The translations under genes were made by a program, and so were the position numbers. A stretch of DNA of 37,796 bases. It comes from an uncultured Bacilli bacterium (GTDB taxonomy: Bacteria; Bacillota_I; Bacilli_A; RF39; UBA660). The notes under the pieces were generated by a model that saw only the letters and a list, made by a program, of their open reading frames with translations, had not been told where the DNA came from and did not search any database. The stretch lies in contig CAKPPI010000006.1 of the NCBI GenBank assembly GCA_934177545.1, positions 1-37,796 of the forward strand, in the 5' to 3' direction. Shown here one piece after another: positions 24,667 to 33,888 of this stretch; positions within the stretch are counted from its first letter, which is position 1; every line of letters begins with the position of its first letter.

Positions 24667-26218
24667 AGTAGAGATTAATTTAAAAATAGATAATGATAAT
24701 TATCAAGAGGAAATAATAAAACTATTAAATATAAAGTCTAGTGATATTAAAAATATTAGTATTAATAAAAAGTCAGTAGATGCTAGAAGACGTGATGAGA
24801 TTCATTATCATTATAGTGTCGATATAGAACTAGATAGTAAATTAGAAACAAGACTATTGAAAAGTAAGAAATTAAAACTTAATAAAGTAGTAAAAGAGAA
24901 ATATCAAATACCAAATACCGGCTCTATTAAATTAGAAAATAGACCTATTATTGTAGGTAGTGGTCCAGCTGGATTATTTGCAGCCTATCTTTTGGCAAGT
25001 AAAGGTTTTCATCCCTTAGTAATAGATAGAGGAGAAGAGATGACTAAAAGAGTAAAAACTGTTAATACTTTCTTAGAAAAAGGCACTTTAAATGAAGAAA
25101 GTAATGTTTCTTTTGGTGAAGGAGGAGCAGGAACATTTTCTGATGGAAAATTAAAAACCATGATTAGAGATAAGGAACATAGAGGTAAAAAAGTATTTGA
25201 TATCTTTATTGAAAATGGAGCAGATAGTGATATTTTATACTTACAGCATCCTCATCTTGGAACTGATAAGTTAAAGGAGATAATTCCATCTATTAGAAAT
25301 AAAATAATTAAGATGGGTGGAGAGTTTAGATTTAGTACTAAACTTACAGATATTAAAATAGAAAATGAAAAAGTAGTAGCAGTTACTCTAAATAATAAAG
25401 AACAATTATCCTGTAATGTTTTAGTACTTGCTATTGGTCATAGTGCTAGGGATACTTTCCATCTTTTAGATGATAAAAACTTGTTGATGGAATCTAAACC
25501 ATTTGCAGTAGGGGTTAGAGTAATGCACTATCAAGAAATGATTGATAAAGAACAATATCAAAATAAGATTAAGAAAGCACCCTATAAACTAACTTACCAA
25601 ACAAAAAGTCATCGAGGAGTATACTCATTTTGTATGTGCCCTGGTGGCTATGTTATAAATTCATCTAGTGAAAACAACTCTCTTGTTGTAAATGGTATGA
25701 GTAACTATTTAAGAGATAGTAATACTGCTAATAGTGCAATTGTAGTAACTGTATCTAAAAAAGATTATGGAGAAGGATTGTTTGCAGGTATTAAATATCA
25801 ACAAGAACTAGAGAAAAAAGCCTATTTAAAAGGAAATGGTAAGATACCAGTCGAATATTATCAAGATTTTCTAAGAAAAAAGATAACTAAAAAAGAGACA
25901 AATTTTGCTATTCTAGGAGATTATACTTTTACTGACTTAAATGATCTGTTACCAGTAACTATTAGTGATTCAATTAAAGAAGCAATGATAGAGTTTAATA
26001 AAAAAATAAAGGGATTTAGTGATAGTAATCCCCTGTTTGCTGGAGTGGAGACAAGAACTTCATCTCCTATTAAAATAATAAGAGATGAAAAGTTAGAGTC
26101 AAATATCAAAGGAATATATCCTTGTGGGGAAGGTAGTGGCTATGCTGGAGGGATAACTTCATCAGCCATTGATGGAATAAAAGTAGCAGAAGAAATAATA
26201 AAAAAATACTACTATTAG
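24659..26218 (+). CDS. FAD-dependent dehydrogenase (COG2509-type)
   Basis: 519 aa. An N-terminal ~90-residue domain (SVDARRRDEIHYHYSVDIEL) is typical of this family and precedes the FAD fold PIIVGSGPAGLFAAYLLA. Family features follow: SFGEGGAGTFSDGKL, LAIGHSARDTF, GVYSFCMCPGGYV and the C-terminal GVETRTSSPIKI with PCGEGSGYAGG. The substrate is unknown. ATG 24659 is chosen over GTG 24650 because AGGGGTG lies just before it, inside the upstream gene. The overlap with the HI0933-like gene and the 9-nt gap to the next ORF suggest a three-gene operon. Confidence 0.88.
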   Translation: MLRVEINLKIDNDNYQEEIIKLLNIKSSDIKNISINKKSVDARRRDEIHYHYSVDIELDSKLETRLLKSKKLKLNKVVKEKYQIPNTGSIKLENRPIIVGSGPAGLFAAYLLASKGFHPLVIDRGEEMTKRVKTVNTFLEKGTLNEESNVSFGEGGAGTFSDGKLKTMIRDKEHRGKKVFDIFIENGADSDILYLQHPHLGTDKLKEIIPSIRNKIIKMGGEFRFSTKLTDIKIENEKVVAVTLNNKEQLSCNVLVLAIGHSARDTFHLLDDKNLLMESKPFAVGVRVMHYQEMIDKEQYQNKIKKAPYKLTYQTKSHRGVYSFCMCPGGYVINSSSENNSLVVNGMSNYLRDSNTANSAIVVTVSKKDYGEGLFAGIKYQQELEKKAYLKGNGKIPVEYYQDFLRKKITKKETNFAILGDYTFTDLNDLLPVTISDSIKEAMIEFNKKIKGFSDSNPLFAGVETRTSSPIKIIRDEKLESNIKGIYPCGEGSGYAGGITSSAIDGIKVAEEIIKKYYY

Positions 26219-26227
26219 GGAGATAAA

Positions 26228-26923
26228 ATGAAAGAAGAGTATAAAGCAAAAGAAATATTATTAGGTCTAAGAGATGAATGTTTAAAAGTGCAAAAAAAGT
26301 TAAATGAAGTAGATGAACTATTAGATTATGATAGAGATAAATATAAAATAGAATCATATTTATTAGGTACCAATATAGAAAGTTACTTACTAAAGCTTTG
26401 CCCTAAAAATGATACGCTAATTAGTAAAATAAATAATCAAACAAGATTATCAAGAGTTTCTAAACAAATAAATGGACTATATGGTTTAGTAGATTTTGAA
26501 GATAGAAAAGTTATGATTAAGCCTTCTAAACAGCAAGATTTTGATTCTTTTATTAGAAAAATAACTAATTATAATCCTAATCTTTTAAATGATAAAATAG
26601 TAACTAATCTAAAAATTATGCCTTCTCTTTTAGAAATGAATATAAAAAACAATTTATTTCTTAGATATTGGTCTATAGATGATACAGTAGAATTTATAGA
26701 TTGTAACAATAACTTAACAAGTACCCAAATAAATAAAATATTAAATTATAACTATGATGGTAATGACTTATCAGAAAAGATAAGAAAGACAATTGATACT
26801 AATAAGAAGACAACTAAACAAATAGTACTTAAAGAAGGAAAATTTAAACATAGTGAGTCGTTTTATCTAATAGAAAGACCTAAAACTTTTGTTTTGCGAA
26901 GAGAGCGAAAAACGATATTTTAA
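26228..26923 (+). CDS. Protein of unknown function downstream of flavoproteins
   Basis: 231 aa. No signal peptide or membrane segment. The first 45 residues look like a helical hairpin rich in Lys, Glu and Leu; later parts alternate short beta-like and helical pieces, ending with a basic FVLRRERKTIF. I recognise no domain. The GGGAG RBS directly follows the stop of the COG2509-type gene, so it is probably translated from the same mRNA. A possible link to the flavoproteins is inference from position only. Confidence 0.65.
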   Translation: MKEEYKAKEILLGLRDECLKVQKKLNEVDELLDYDRDKYKIESYLLGTNIESYLLKLCPKNDTLISKINNQTRLSRVSKQINGLYGLVDFEDRKVMIKPSKQQDFDSFIRKITNYNPNLLNDKIVTNLKIMPSLLEMNIKNNLFLRYWSIDDTVEFIDCNNNLTSTQINKILNYNYDGNDLSEKIRKTIDTNKKTTKQIVLKEGKFKHSESFYLIERPKTFVLRRERKTIF

Positions 26924-26957
26924 GATATTATTTTTTTCTAGAAATACTAAAAAAATC

Positions 26958-26986
26958 TTCTCAAAATTAATTTGTTAAGTTATAAT
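26958..26986 (+). promoter_or_regulatory. lon promoter
   Basis: TTCTCA (26958-26963), a 17-nt spacer and a perfect TATAAT (26981-26986), 26 nt before the lon start. No CtsR/HrcA-type operator is obvious. Confidence 0.6.
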
Positions 26987-27012
26987 AAATAGTTAGAAAT
27001 GGGTGAAGTGTA

Positions 27013-29310
27013 ATGAGACGAGTACCAGTTATGATTGTTAATGAAACTGTCTTGTTCCCAAAGGTTGAATATAGGATAGAAACACAGGATGAAAAGACAG
27101 AAAAGTTAATAAATACAATAGAACAAAGCAAGGATCAACAAGTTATTATGATACACTCCCTAGATGGTTTTTCTCTAGATAATGTTATAGAGTTTCCTTC
27201 TCTTGGGGTGTTATCAACTCTAACTTTAAAATTATTAGTGCCAAACTCCAAAACAAGAGCAGTATTTTTGTGTCATGAAAGAGTTAAAGTTACTAACTAC
27301 GAAAGGGAAAATGATATTTGGTATGTTGATATAGAAGATGTAAATTTAAAAGAGATACCAAAAGAAAAAAACACTCTATATATAGATATGCTGCTAAGAT
27401 CATATGAAAAATATAGTAACTTGATAGCAAGTACTAGTAATGCTATGCTTCACCAATTATCATTTATTGATAACTTATCAGATTTAACTGACTCATTAGC
27501 TGTCCTTTTACCGTTTTCAATTGAACTTAAGAAAAAATATTTATATGAAGAAGATCCAATTAAAAGAGCTATTGCCTTACTCGAACAGTTAAAGGAAGAA
27601 ATAGCACTTGCTAAGATAGAAAACCAGATAGATGAAAAAGTAAAAGAAGAAGTAGCAGATAGTCAGAAGAAATTTTATTTGCAGACTAAACTTAAAGTAA
27701 TAAAAGATGAATTAGGGGAAGAAAATAGTAAGAATAGTGAAATAGAAAAATATCTGAAAAGATTAAAAAAATTAAAAGCTAGTAAGAAAATAAAAGATAG
27801 AATTAAAGAAGAAATTAAAAGGTATGAGACATCAGCTCCTATATCACCAGAAGTGGTAATGATGAAAGATTATATTGAGTGGATGTTATCACTACCTTTT
27901 GAAATAGAAACTAAAGATGTAACTAACCTAGGAGAAATACAAAAGACACTTGACAGTAATCACTACGGTATGAGTGATGTTAAAGAAAGAATATTAGAAT
28001 ATATTGCTGTTAAACAAAATTCTAAGAAAGAGAAAAGTCCCATTCTTTGTTTGATAGGTCCACCTGGTGTTGGTAAAACATCTCTTGCTTATTCAATAGC
28101 CAAAAGCCTAAATAGAAATGTTGCAACTATATCAGTTGGAGGAATTAATGATGAAGCAGAAATAGTAGGACATAGAAGAACTTATGTAGGGGCTCTGCCT
28201 GGTAGGATAGTTCAAGGTATGAAAAAAGCTGGTAGTTCTAATCCTGTCTTTATTATTGATGAAATAGACAAAATGACTAAGAGTGTTAAAGGAGATCCTG
28301 CTAGTAGTCTCTTGGAAGTATTAGATAAAGAACAAAACACTCATTTTTCTGATCACTATATTGAAGAAGATTTTGATCTTTCTAAAGTGCTTTTTATAGC
28401 AACCGCTAACTATGAAGATCAAATACCACTAGAACTAAAAGATAGATTAGAAATTATTCATATACCATCATATACCGAATATGAAAAGAAAGACATTGCC
28501 TTGAATTATTTAATACCTAAACTAATGGATGAAGTGGGTTTAACTCCTTTTGAGGTTGTCTTTGAAAGTGAAACTATTTTAGAAATTATTAGATGCTATA
28601 CCAAAGAAGCTGGAGTTAGAGAACTTAGCAGAATGCTTTCTAAAATTTTAAGAAAGATAGTTAAAAAAATGTTATTAGAAAATAATGAAGCCCAAGTAAC
28701 AGTAACTAAAGATTCACTTGAAAACTATTTAGGAAAGAAAATATACCCATTTTATCATCAAAAAGAAACATTACAAGTTGGAGTAGTTAATGGATTAGCT
28801 TATACTCCTTTTGGAGGAGATATTTTAAAAATAGAAACAACTTTTTATGAAGGAAAAGGTAATTTAATACTTACTGGTTCTCTAGGAGATGTTATTAAAG
28901 AGTCAGCATCTATCGCCCTTAGTTACATAAAAGCTAATTACAAGAAGTTTAATGTTGATGATTCTATATTTTCAAGTGATATTCATATTCATTTACCAGA
29001 AGGAGCTGTTAATAAAGAAGGACCAAGTGCCGGTATAGCCTTAACTACTTCAATAATAAGTGCTTTTAGTAATAAGATGATTTCTTCTAAAATAGCTATG
29101 ACTGGAGAAATTACGTTACAAGGTGATGTCCTTGCTATTGGTGGAGTTAGAGAAAAAGTATTAGGGGCTTATAGAACAGGAGTAAAAAAGATATATTTAC
29201 CTAAAGAAAATAAAAGAGATCTAGAAGAAGTACCTAAAGAGATAAAAGATAAAGTTAAGTTTATTTTAGTATCAAACTATAAGGAAATAGCAGCAGAATT
29301 ATTTAAATAA
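27013..29310 (+). CDS. lon: ATP-dependent Lon protease
   Basis: 765 aa, full-length LonA. It degrades misfolded and regulatory proteins in the cytosol. The N-terminal substrate domain (1-~190) and a coiled-coil linker precede the AAA+ ATPase with Walker A GPPGVGKT (349-356) and Walker B FIIDEIDK. The protease domain has Ser672 in EGPSAG and Lys715 in GGVREKV, the catalytic dyad. The ATG follows GGGTGAAG. It is a single gene with its own promoter; a ~270-nt regulatory stretch comes after it. Confidence 0.97.
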   Translation: MRRVPVMIVNETVLFPKVEYRIETQDEKTEKLINTIEQSKDQQVIMIHSLDGFSLDNVIEFPSLGVLSTLTLKLLVPNSKTRAVFLCHERVKVTNYERENDIWYVDIEDVNLKEIPKEKNTLYIDMLLRSYEKYSNLIASTSNAMLHQLSFIDNLSDLTDSLAVLLPFSIELKKKYLYEEDPIKRAIALLEQLKEEIALAKIENQIDEKVKEEVADSQKKFYLQTKLKVIKDELGEENSKNSEIEKYLKRLKKLKASKKIKDRIKEEIKRYETSAPISPEVVMMKDYIEWMLSLPFEIETKDVTNLGEIQKTLDSNHYGMSDVKERILEYIAVKQNSKKEKSPILCLIGPPGVGKTSLAYSIAKSLNRNVATISVGGINDEAEIVGHRRTYVGALPGRIVQGMKKAGSSNPVFIIDEIDKMTKSVKGDPASSLLEVLDKEQNTHFSDHYIEEDFDLSKVLFIATANYEDQIPLELKDRLEIIHIPSYTEYEKKDIALNYLIPKLMDEVGLTPFEVVFESETILEIIRCYTKEAGVRELSRMLSKILRKIVKKMLLENNEAQVTVTKDSLENYLGKKIYPFYHQKETLQVGVVNGLAYTPFGGDILKIETTFYEGKGNLILTGSLGDVIKESASIALSYIKANYKKFNVDDSIFSSDIHIHLPEGAVNKEGPSAGIALTTSIISAFSNKMISSKIAMTGEITLQGDVLAIGGVREKVLGAYRTGVKKIYLPKENKRDLEEVPKEIKDKVKFILVSNYKEIAAELFK

Positions 29311-29319
29311 TAAAGGGGA

Positions 29320-29348
29320 TTGAATAGTTATCAAAAATTTGGTAAAAT
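29320..29348 (+). promoter_or_regulatory. Putative promoter of the poly-G leader ORF
   Basis: TTGAAT (29320-29325), a 17-nt spacer and TAAAAT (29343-29348). An imperfect inverted repeat AATAGTTATC/GATAGCTATT surrounds the -10 and start region. The transcript would run through the small ORF at 29439 to the terminator at 29550. Confidence 0.5.
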
Positions 29349-29438
29349 CAAACTGTTAAAGATAGCTATTAATGAAGAAAAGTGTACATTTTAATTCGCA
29401 AATCAACAAATATTTAAGAAAGTAGAGGTGACCCATCC

Positions 29439-29486
29439 ATGGATATATTTAGTTTACAGCAAGTTAACATGGGGGGGGGGCATTAA
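29439..29486 (+). CDS. Short leader ORF with a ten-G tract
   Basis: 15 aa, starting MDIFSLQQVNM and ending GGGH. A well-placed AGAGGTG (29424-29430) is 8 nt before the ATG. It contains ten consecutive G (29471-29480), very unusual in this AT-rich DNA. One more G would extend the frame to about 31 residues, ending at the TAA near 29534 inside the following terminator; other lengths give other ends. It lies between its own promoter and terminator, upstream of a surface-protein gene. It could be a phase-variable small peptide or a regulatory leader. No family match. Confidence 0.45.
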   Translation: MDIFSLQQVNMGGGH

Positions 29487-29517
29487 ATACTAAGACTACT
29501 TTCTTTCGTTGTGTATT

Positions 29518-29550
29518 AAAGACAAGGATATAATTAGTCTTGTCTTTTTT
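29518..29550 (+). terminator. Intrinsic terminator after the poly-G ORF
   Basis: AAAGACAAG (29518-29526) pairs with CTTGTCTTT (29539-29547), with T continuing to 29550. It separates the leader transcript from the SipW-signal gene, so read-through could control that gene. Confidence 0.9.
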
Positions 29551-29578
29551 GTTGCAATAATAAAAGGAGGTATAATTG

Positions 29579-31345
29579 GTGAAAGATAAAAGAATAATCA
29601 TATTAATTATTTTAATATTAGTAAGTATAATTACCTTAATAGGTAGTAGTTATGCACTACTTACTAAATCCTTTAAAGGAGATAAATTAAGTATGCAAGT
29701 GGGTACTTTAAAAATAGACTTTGCTGAAGGTAATTCCATTAATCTAAATAATGCAATTCCTATATCTGATACTGATGGACTTGCTACTACTCCTTACACA
29801 TTTACTATAACTAATAGTGGTAGTATTGATGCTTACTATACAGTATCAAATGAAGAAGATTCATCTAATACACTAGATACTAGTTATTTAAAGATGAAAA
29901 TAACTAGTGATGATGGCTATGACTCAGGAATAGTTACTTTAAAATCATTAGGTTCAAAAACATATAGAATAGTAGATGAGCGAAACTTAAAAACTAATAA
30001 AGCAGTAACATATAAATTATATTTATGGATATCATCTGAAGCCTTAAATGATATTCAAGATAAGACTTATAAAAGCAAAATAGTAGTTAATAGTACTAGT
30101 AATAGAGTAGGAGATACATACTGCTTAGATAATGGCTTTACAACTTTATCAGATTGTATGTTAGTAATGAATTCTCATGAAGTATCAGTAGATTCTGCTA
30201 AGAGTAATATAAAAGCAAAGGGTACACCTGACTTTAGTCAAACAGCAACCACTGATGAAGGCTTATATATGACCGAAGATGATGAAGGAGAAAGTTATTA
30301 TTACCGAGGAGCAGTAAAGAATAATTATGTATCATTTGCAGGATTCATTTGGAGAATCATTCGTCGAAATGGAGATGGAAGTATTCGCTTGATTTATTCG
30401 GGAAAAAGTACATCAGGTCCAGGTGAAATCGCAACTATAGGCAAGTCGGCATACAACGAAAAATATTGGGACCCAACTTATGTTGGATATAGGTATAACG
30501 AAGATTTTTCATTACATGAAAATAATAGCTCTATAACATATGCAAATTTTGTTAATAATGAAAAATATTATTTTGGGTCAGGTTATATATTTAATGAAAC
30601 AACTAAAAAATTTACTTTAACTGGAGAGATAAAGCAATTAACCTGGCAAGATAATCATGAAGAAATAGTAAAAAATCAATTATATAGTTGTTTTGCAACT
30701 AATTGTAATATACTTTACAAGGTAACCGAATATCTTAATGATGTACAAGTTAAAGCTATACCAATAACATATAGTTCAAATAGTTTATTGTCAGCACAAA
30801 CAAACAAAACAGATTCAATAATTAAAACAATACTTGATAATTGGTATAAGACAAATATGACAAATTATACGTCAAAATTAGTCGATGAAACATTTTGCAA
30901 CGACAGAAGTGTATCTAGTGGAAATGGCTATACTACAGATTTACGTATTACATATGGGGCATACAGCAGACTAATTGATAATAAAAAACCAAGCCTAAAA
31001 TGTAGTCAGGCAAATGATAAATTTAGGGTATCTAATACAAGTGCCAAGTTAGATTATCCGATAGGACTGATTACTGCTGATGAGGTAGCTTTAGCTGGTG
31101 GAGTACTAAATATTGATAATAATAAATTTTATTTACATATAGCTTTTCCTTTTTGGACTTTTTCACCTAGTGCCTTTGCTACAATTAATACACATGCATA
31201 TAATTGTAGCTTGGATGGCGTTGGAGATCTTGATTGGCATTATACAAATGGTAAGCTTGGTGTTCGTCCTGTTATAAATTTAAAATCTGATATTCAGATA
31301 ACAAAAGGTGATGGAACAACACTAAATCCGTATACTGTCAGTTGA
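29579..31345 (+). CDS. SipW-type-signal surface protein with C-terminal module
   Basis: 588 aa, intact relative of the broken gene at 11592. The signal has a hydrophobic core (IIILIILILVSIITLIG) and SSYALL cleavage context of SipW-dependent proteins, then a TasA/camelysin-like domain (TTPYTFTITNSGSIDAYYTVS) to ~175. The remaining ~400 residues are an extracellular region with the RGAVKNNYVSFAGFIWRIIR motif and a final module: IGLITADEVALAGG, FWTFSPSAF, GVRPVINLKSDI and GDGTTLNPYTV. It has several Cys (e.g. DTYCLD, CFATNC). GTG 29579 is taken as start since it is 8 nt from AAAGGAGG; TTG 29576 is possible. It is likely secreted or surface-bound, perhaps as fibre or adhesin; the role is unknown. 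Confidence 0.8.
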   Translation: MKDKRIIILIILILVSIITLIGSSYALLTKSFKGDKLSMQVGTLKIDFAEGNSINLNNAIPISDTDGLATTPYTFTITNSGSIDAYYTVSNEEDSSNTLDTSYLKMKITSDDGYDSGIVTLKSLGSKTYRIVDERNLKTNKAVTYKLYLWISSEALNDIQDKTYKSKIVVNSTSNRVGDTYCLDNGFTTLSDCMLVMNSHEVSVDSAKSNIKAKGTPDFSQTATTDEGLYMTEDDEGESYYYRGAVKNNYVSFAGFIWRIIRRNGDGSIRLIYSGKSTSGPGEIATIGKSAYNEKYWDPTYVGYRYNEDFSLHENNSSITYANFVNNEKYYFGSGYIFNETTKKFTLTGEIKQLTWQDNHEEIVKNQLYSCFATNCNILYKVTEYLNDVQVKAIPITYSSNSLLSAQTNKTDSIIKTILDNWYKTNMTNYTSKLVDETFCNDRSVSSGNGYTTDLRITYGAYSRLIDNKKPSLKCSQANDKFRVSNTSAKLDYPIGLITADEVALAGGVLNIDNNKFYLHIAFPFWTFSPSAFATINTHAYNCSLDGVGDLDWHYTNGKLGVRPVINLKSDIQITKGDGTTLNPYTVS

Positions 31346-31364
31346 AACTGTTAACAAAAATATG

Positions 31365-31393
31365 TTGACAAATGTGTGAAAGTTATCTATAAT
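31365..31393 (+). promoter_or_regulatory. Consensus promoter of rpsP
   Basis: TTGACA (31365-31370), a 17-nt spacer and TATAAT (31388-31393): a full sigma-A consensus, as expected for a ribosomal protein gene. Confidence 0.92.
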
Positions 31394-31422
31394 ATTAATT
31401 GCAAACGGAAAGGAGTGTAATT

Positions 31423-31704
31423 ATGGCTGTTAAGATTCGTTTAATGAGAATGGGTGCTAAGAAAAGACCAACTTATCGTATCGTAGTAACTGACTCTAGA
31501 GCTAGACGTGATGGAGAATATCTTGAATTAGTAGGAACTTATAATCCACTAGAAAAGGAAAATACTACTAAGATTAATGAAGAAGTAGCACTTAAGTGGT
31601 TAGACCGTGGAGCAATTCCATCTGATACTGTTCGTAGTTTATTAAAAAACGAAGGTGTTATGAAGAAATTTGCTGAAAATAAAACTAAAAAGGAATCAAA
31701 ATAA
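31423..31704 (+). CDS. rpsP: 30S ribosomal protein bS16
   Basis: 93 aa. Starts MAVKIRLMRMGAKKRPTYRI, the hallmark of S16, followed by DSRARRDGEYLELVGTYNP and WLDRGAIPSDTV. It is a small-subunit assembly protein. The open frame extends upstream to 31399, but ATG 31423 with AAAGGAG is the standard start. It is followed with a 1-nt overlap by khpA, as in many Firmicutes; the usual next genes rimM, trmD and rplS are not here. Confidence 0.97.
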   Translation: MAVKIRLMRMGAKKRPTYRIVVTDSRARRDGEYLELVGTYNPLEKENTTKINEEVALKWLDRGAIPSDTVRSLLKNEGVMKKFAENKTKKESK

Positions 31705-31946
31705 TGGATTTAGTAAAACTTGTAACAACTCTTGTTGAAGGAGTTGTAGTTAATAAAGAAGATGTTAGTGTTAAAGAATTTTCATCTGATGACGCTATTA
31801 CTATTGAAATATTAGTTAAAGAAGAAGATATGGGTAGATTAATTGGTAAAAACGGTAAAACAATTAATGCTATTCGTACTCTTTGTCAAGCTAGTAGTTA
31901 TCTAAATGGTAATAAGTATGTAAAGATTAATGCTGATAAGTTTTAG
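31704..31946 (+). CDS. khpA: KH-domain RNA-binding protein KhpA
   Basis: 80 aa, a single KH domain with the GxxG loop in RLIGKNGKTINAIRTL. KhpA (YlqC) works with KhpB as an RNA-binding pair that affects cell division and elongation in streptococci. The ATG overlaps the rpsP stop by one base, so translation is coupled. It ends just before a strong terminator. Confidence 0.93.
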   Translation: MDLVKLVTTLVEGVVVNKEDVSVKEFSSDDAITIEILVKEEDMGRLIGKNGKTINAIRTLCQASSYLNGNKYVKINADKF

Positions 31947-31967
31947 GGATAGAGATATCCTTTTTTT
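31946..31967 (+). terminator. Intrinsic terminator after rpsP-khpA
   Basis: GGATA (31947-31951), loop GAGA, TATCC (31956-31960), then seven T. Confidence 0.88.
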
Positions 31968-32016
31968 ATTGTTAAAAGCCAATTTTTATATTATACTTAT
32001 AGTGGGAGGATAAGAA

Positions 32017-32829
32017 ATGAAAAAAATGGAAAAAAGAATAGTAAGTGCTATTGTTATGATTTTAATATTTGTACCAATATTATTACTAGGAGGAATGACT
32101 TTCTCAGTATTTATGACACTACTTGCTATAGCTGGTATTTATGAGCTTATCAAAGTGAGAGAAAAAACTAAAAAATTTCCAAAGGTAGTTATTATCTTTG
32201 CTTACTTTATAGTTTTATTCTTAACACTATTAAGTTATAATCAGAATGTCTTCACTTATATGGTTGATTATAGAGCTTTTGCTATATTAATATTTATCTT
32301 TTTACTACCATTATTATTTGTTAATAGTAGAGAAGATATGTATAATATTAATGATGCTTTATATATGATAGGTTCATCTATATTTATTGGTTTATCATTT
32401 GGACTTATTATTCTAATAAGAAATTATGATTTAAACTACCTAATATATATATTATTAACAACTACAATGACTGATGTTTTTGCTTATCTTACAGGATTTT
32501 ATATTGGAGAACATAAACTTTGTCCCACTATTAGTCCTAATAAGACAGTAGAAGGTTTAATAGGAGGACTATCAATGGGAACTTTTGTTGCCTCAACTTT
32601 CTATTTCGCAGTAGTTAATTCTAATATGTCTTTAGTATTAATTATCTTTATAACCTTCTTTTTATCACTAATAGGTCAGTTGGGTGATTTAGTATTTTCT
32701 AGTATTAAAAGAACTTATAAAGTAAAAGATTATTCATCATTGATACCAGGACATGGGGGAATACTTGATAGATTTGATAGTTTAATCTTTGTAGCCTTAG
32801 CATTCATTTTATTTGTAGGAATTTTATAG
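32017..32829 (+). CDS. cdsA: Phosphatidate cytidylyltransferase
   Basis: 270 aa with about seven to eight membrane helices. It makes CDP-diacylglycerol from phosphatidate and CTP, the entry to phosphatidylglycerol and cardiolipin. The family signature is complete near the C-terminus: SSIKRTYKVKD, then IPGHGGILDRFDS, and the metal-binding DVFAYLTG is earlier. The GGGAGG RBS precedes the ATG. rseP follows after 9 nt, a widely conserved pairing. Confidence 0.95.
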   Translation: MKKMEKRIVSAIVMILIFVPILLLGGMTFSVFMTLLAIAGIYELIKVREKTKKFPKVVIIFAYFIVLFLTLLSYNQNVFTYMVDYRAFAILIFIFLLPLLFVNSREDMYNINDALYMIGSSIFIGLSFGLIILIRNYDLNYLIYILLTTTMTDVFAYLTGFYIGEHKLCPTISPNKTVEGLIGGLSMGTFVASTFYFAVVNSNMSLVLIIFITFFLSLIGQLGDLVFSSIKRTYKVKDYSSLIPGHGGILDRFDSLIFVALAFILFVGIL

Positions 32830-32838
32830 GAGGGGCAA

Positions 32839-33873
32839 ATGGTAACATTATTAATATTTATTCTTATTCTAGGAGCGATTATCTTTATACATGAAGGCGG
32901 ACATTTTCTCTTTGCTAAATTAACAGGAATTTATGTTCATGAATTTGCTCTTGGAATGGGACCTAAACTTATATCACATAAAGGAAAAGAGACAACTTAT
33001 TCCCTAAGACTTATTCCAATCGGGGGATTTTGTCAGTTGGCTGGCGAAGAAGGGGAAGAAGAAGATATTCCAAAAGATAGAACTTTACAAGGTAAAAAAG
33101 CTTGGCAAAGATTTCTAGTAATGTTTTTTGGAGCTGGTTTTAATTTTATATCAGCGATATTGATGTTATTCTTTATTGGTCTTATTTGGGGAAGTCCATC
33201 ATCAGTCCCTTTAATCACTAATGTTAATAAAGGATCAAGGGCAGCAGTTGCTGGACTTGAAAAAGGAGATATCATCAAGGAAATAAATGGTCATAAAATT
33301 AATACAAGAGATGATATTTCTTTGTATCTTACGATTGATAAACATGATAAAGCAACCAAATTTGTTGTTACTAAAGAAGATGGTAGTACAAAAACTTATA
33401 AAGTTAGTCCAGAAAAAAAGATAAAAGTTGACCAAGTAACTTATGTTTATGGTATTGGTTTTAAAGAGAAAAAGGAATATGGATTAGGACATGCACTAAA
33501 CTATATGGTAACAAAAACAGGAGCTTTATTTAGACAAATGTGGGTAACTGTTGCTAGTTTATTTACTGGTGGTATTAAAGTAAAACAACTATCAGGTCCA
33601 GTTGGTATTTATGAAGTAGTAGGTAGTCAAAGAGCAGGAGGTCTTGCTAATTTACTATATCTATTTGCTTTCTTATCAATAAATGTAGGTTTCATCAACT
33701 TGTTACCATTACCAGCATTTGATGGAGGGCATATCCTATTTATCATTATCGAAAAAATAAAGGGAAGTCCAGTAAAACCAGAAACAGAAGCGATGATTCA
33801 TACGATTGGTTTATTCCTACTTATGATTTTAATGGTCTATGTAACATTTAATGATATTTTAAGATTATTCTAA
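32839..33873 (+). CDS. rseP: RseP/RasP-type site-2 zinc metalloprotease
   Basis: 344 aa. It cuts transmembrane segments of anti-sigma factors and signal-peptide remnants. The HEGGH motif (His18-Glu19...His22) in the first helix and LPLPAFDGGH in the third give the zinc site. A PDZ domain lies between (GLEKGDIIKEINGHKI, about residues 125-200). The RBS is GGAGGGG, 9 nt after cdsA. It belongs to the cdsA-rseP operon. Confidence 0.95.
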   Translation: MVTLLIFILILGAIIFIHEGGHFLFAKLTGIYVHEFALGMGPKLISHKGKETTYSLRLIPIGGFCQLAGEEGEEEDIPKDRTLQGKKAWQRFLVMFFGAGFNFISAILMLFFIGLIWGSPSSVPLITNVNKGSRAAVAGLEKGDIIKEINGHKINTRDDISLYLTIDKHDKATKFVVTKEDGSTKTYKVSPEKKIKVDQVTYVYGIGFKEKKEYGLGHALNYMVTKTGALFRQMWVTVASLFTGGIKVKQLSGPVGIYEVVGSQRAGGLANLLYLFAFLSINVGFINLLPLPAFDGGHILFIIIEKIKGSPVKPETEAMIHTIGLFLLMILMVYVTFNDILRLF

Positions 33874-33888
33874 TATAGGAGATTTTAA

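Noticed and set aside
26106..26357. A Leu/Phe-rich minus-strand ORF, also similar ones at 3682-3864 and 33235-33435
   Set aside because: They are antisense shadows of strongly supported plus-strand genes, with no RBS and the Leu/Phe/Ile bias expected of complemented Lys/Asn-rich coding DNA.
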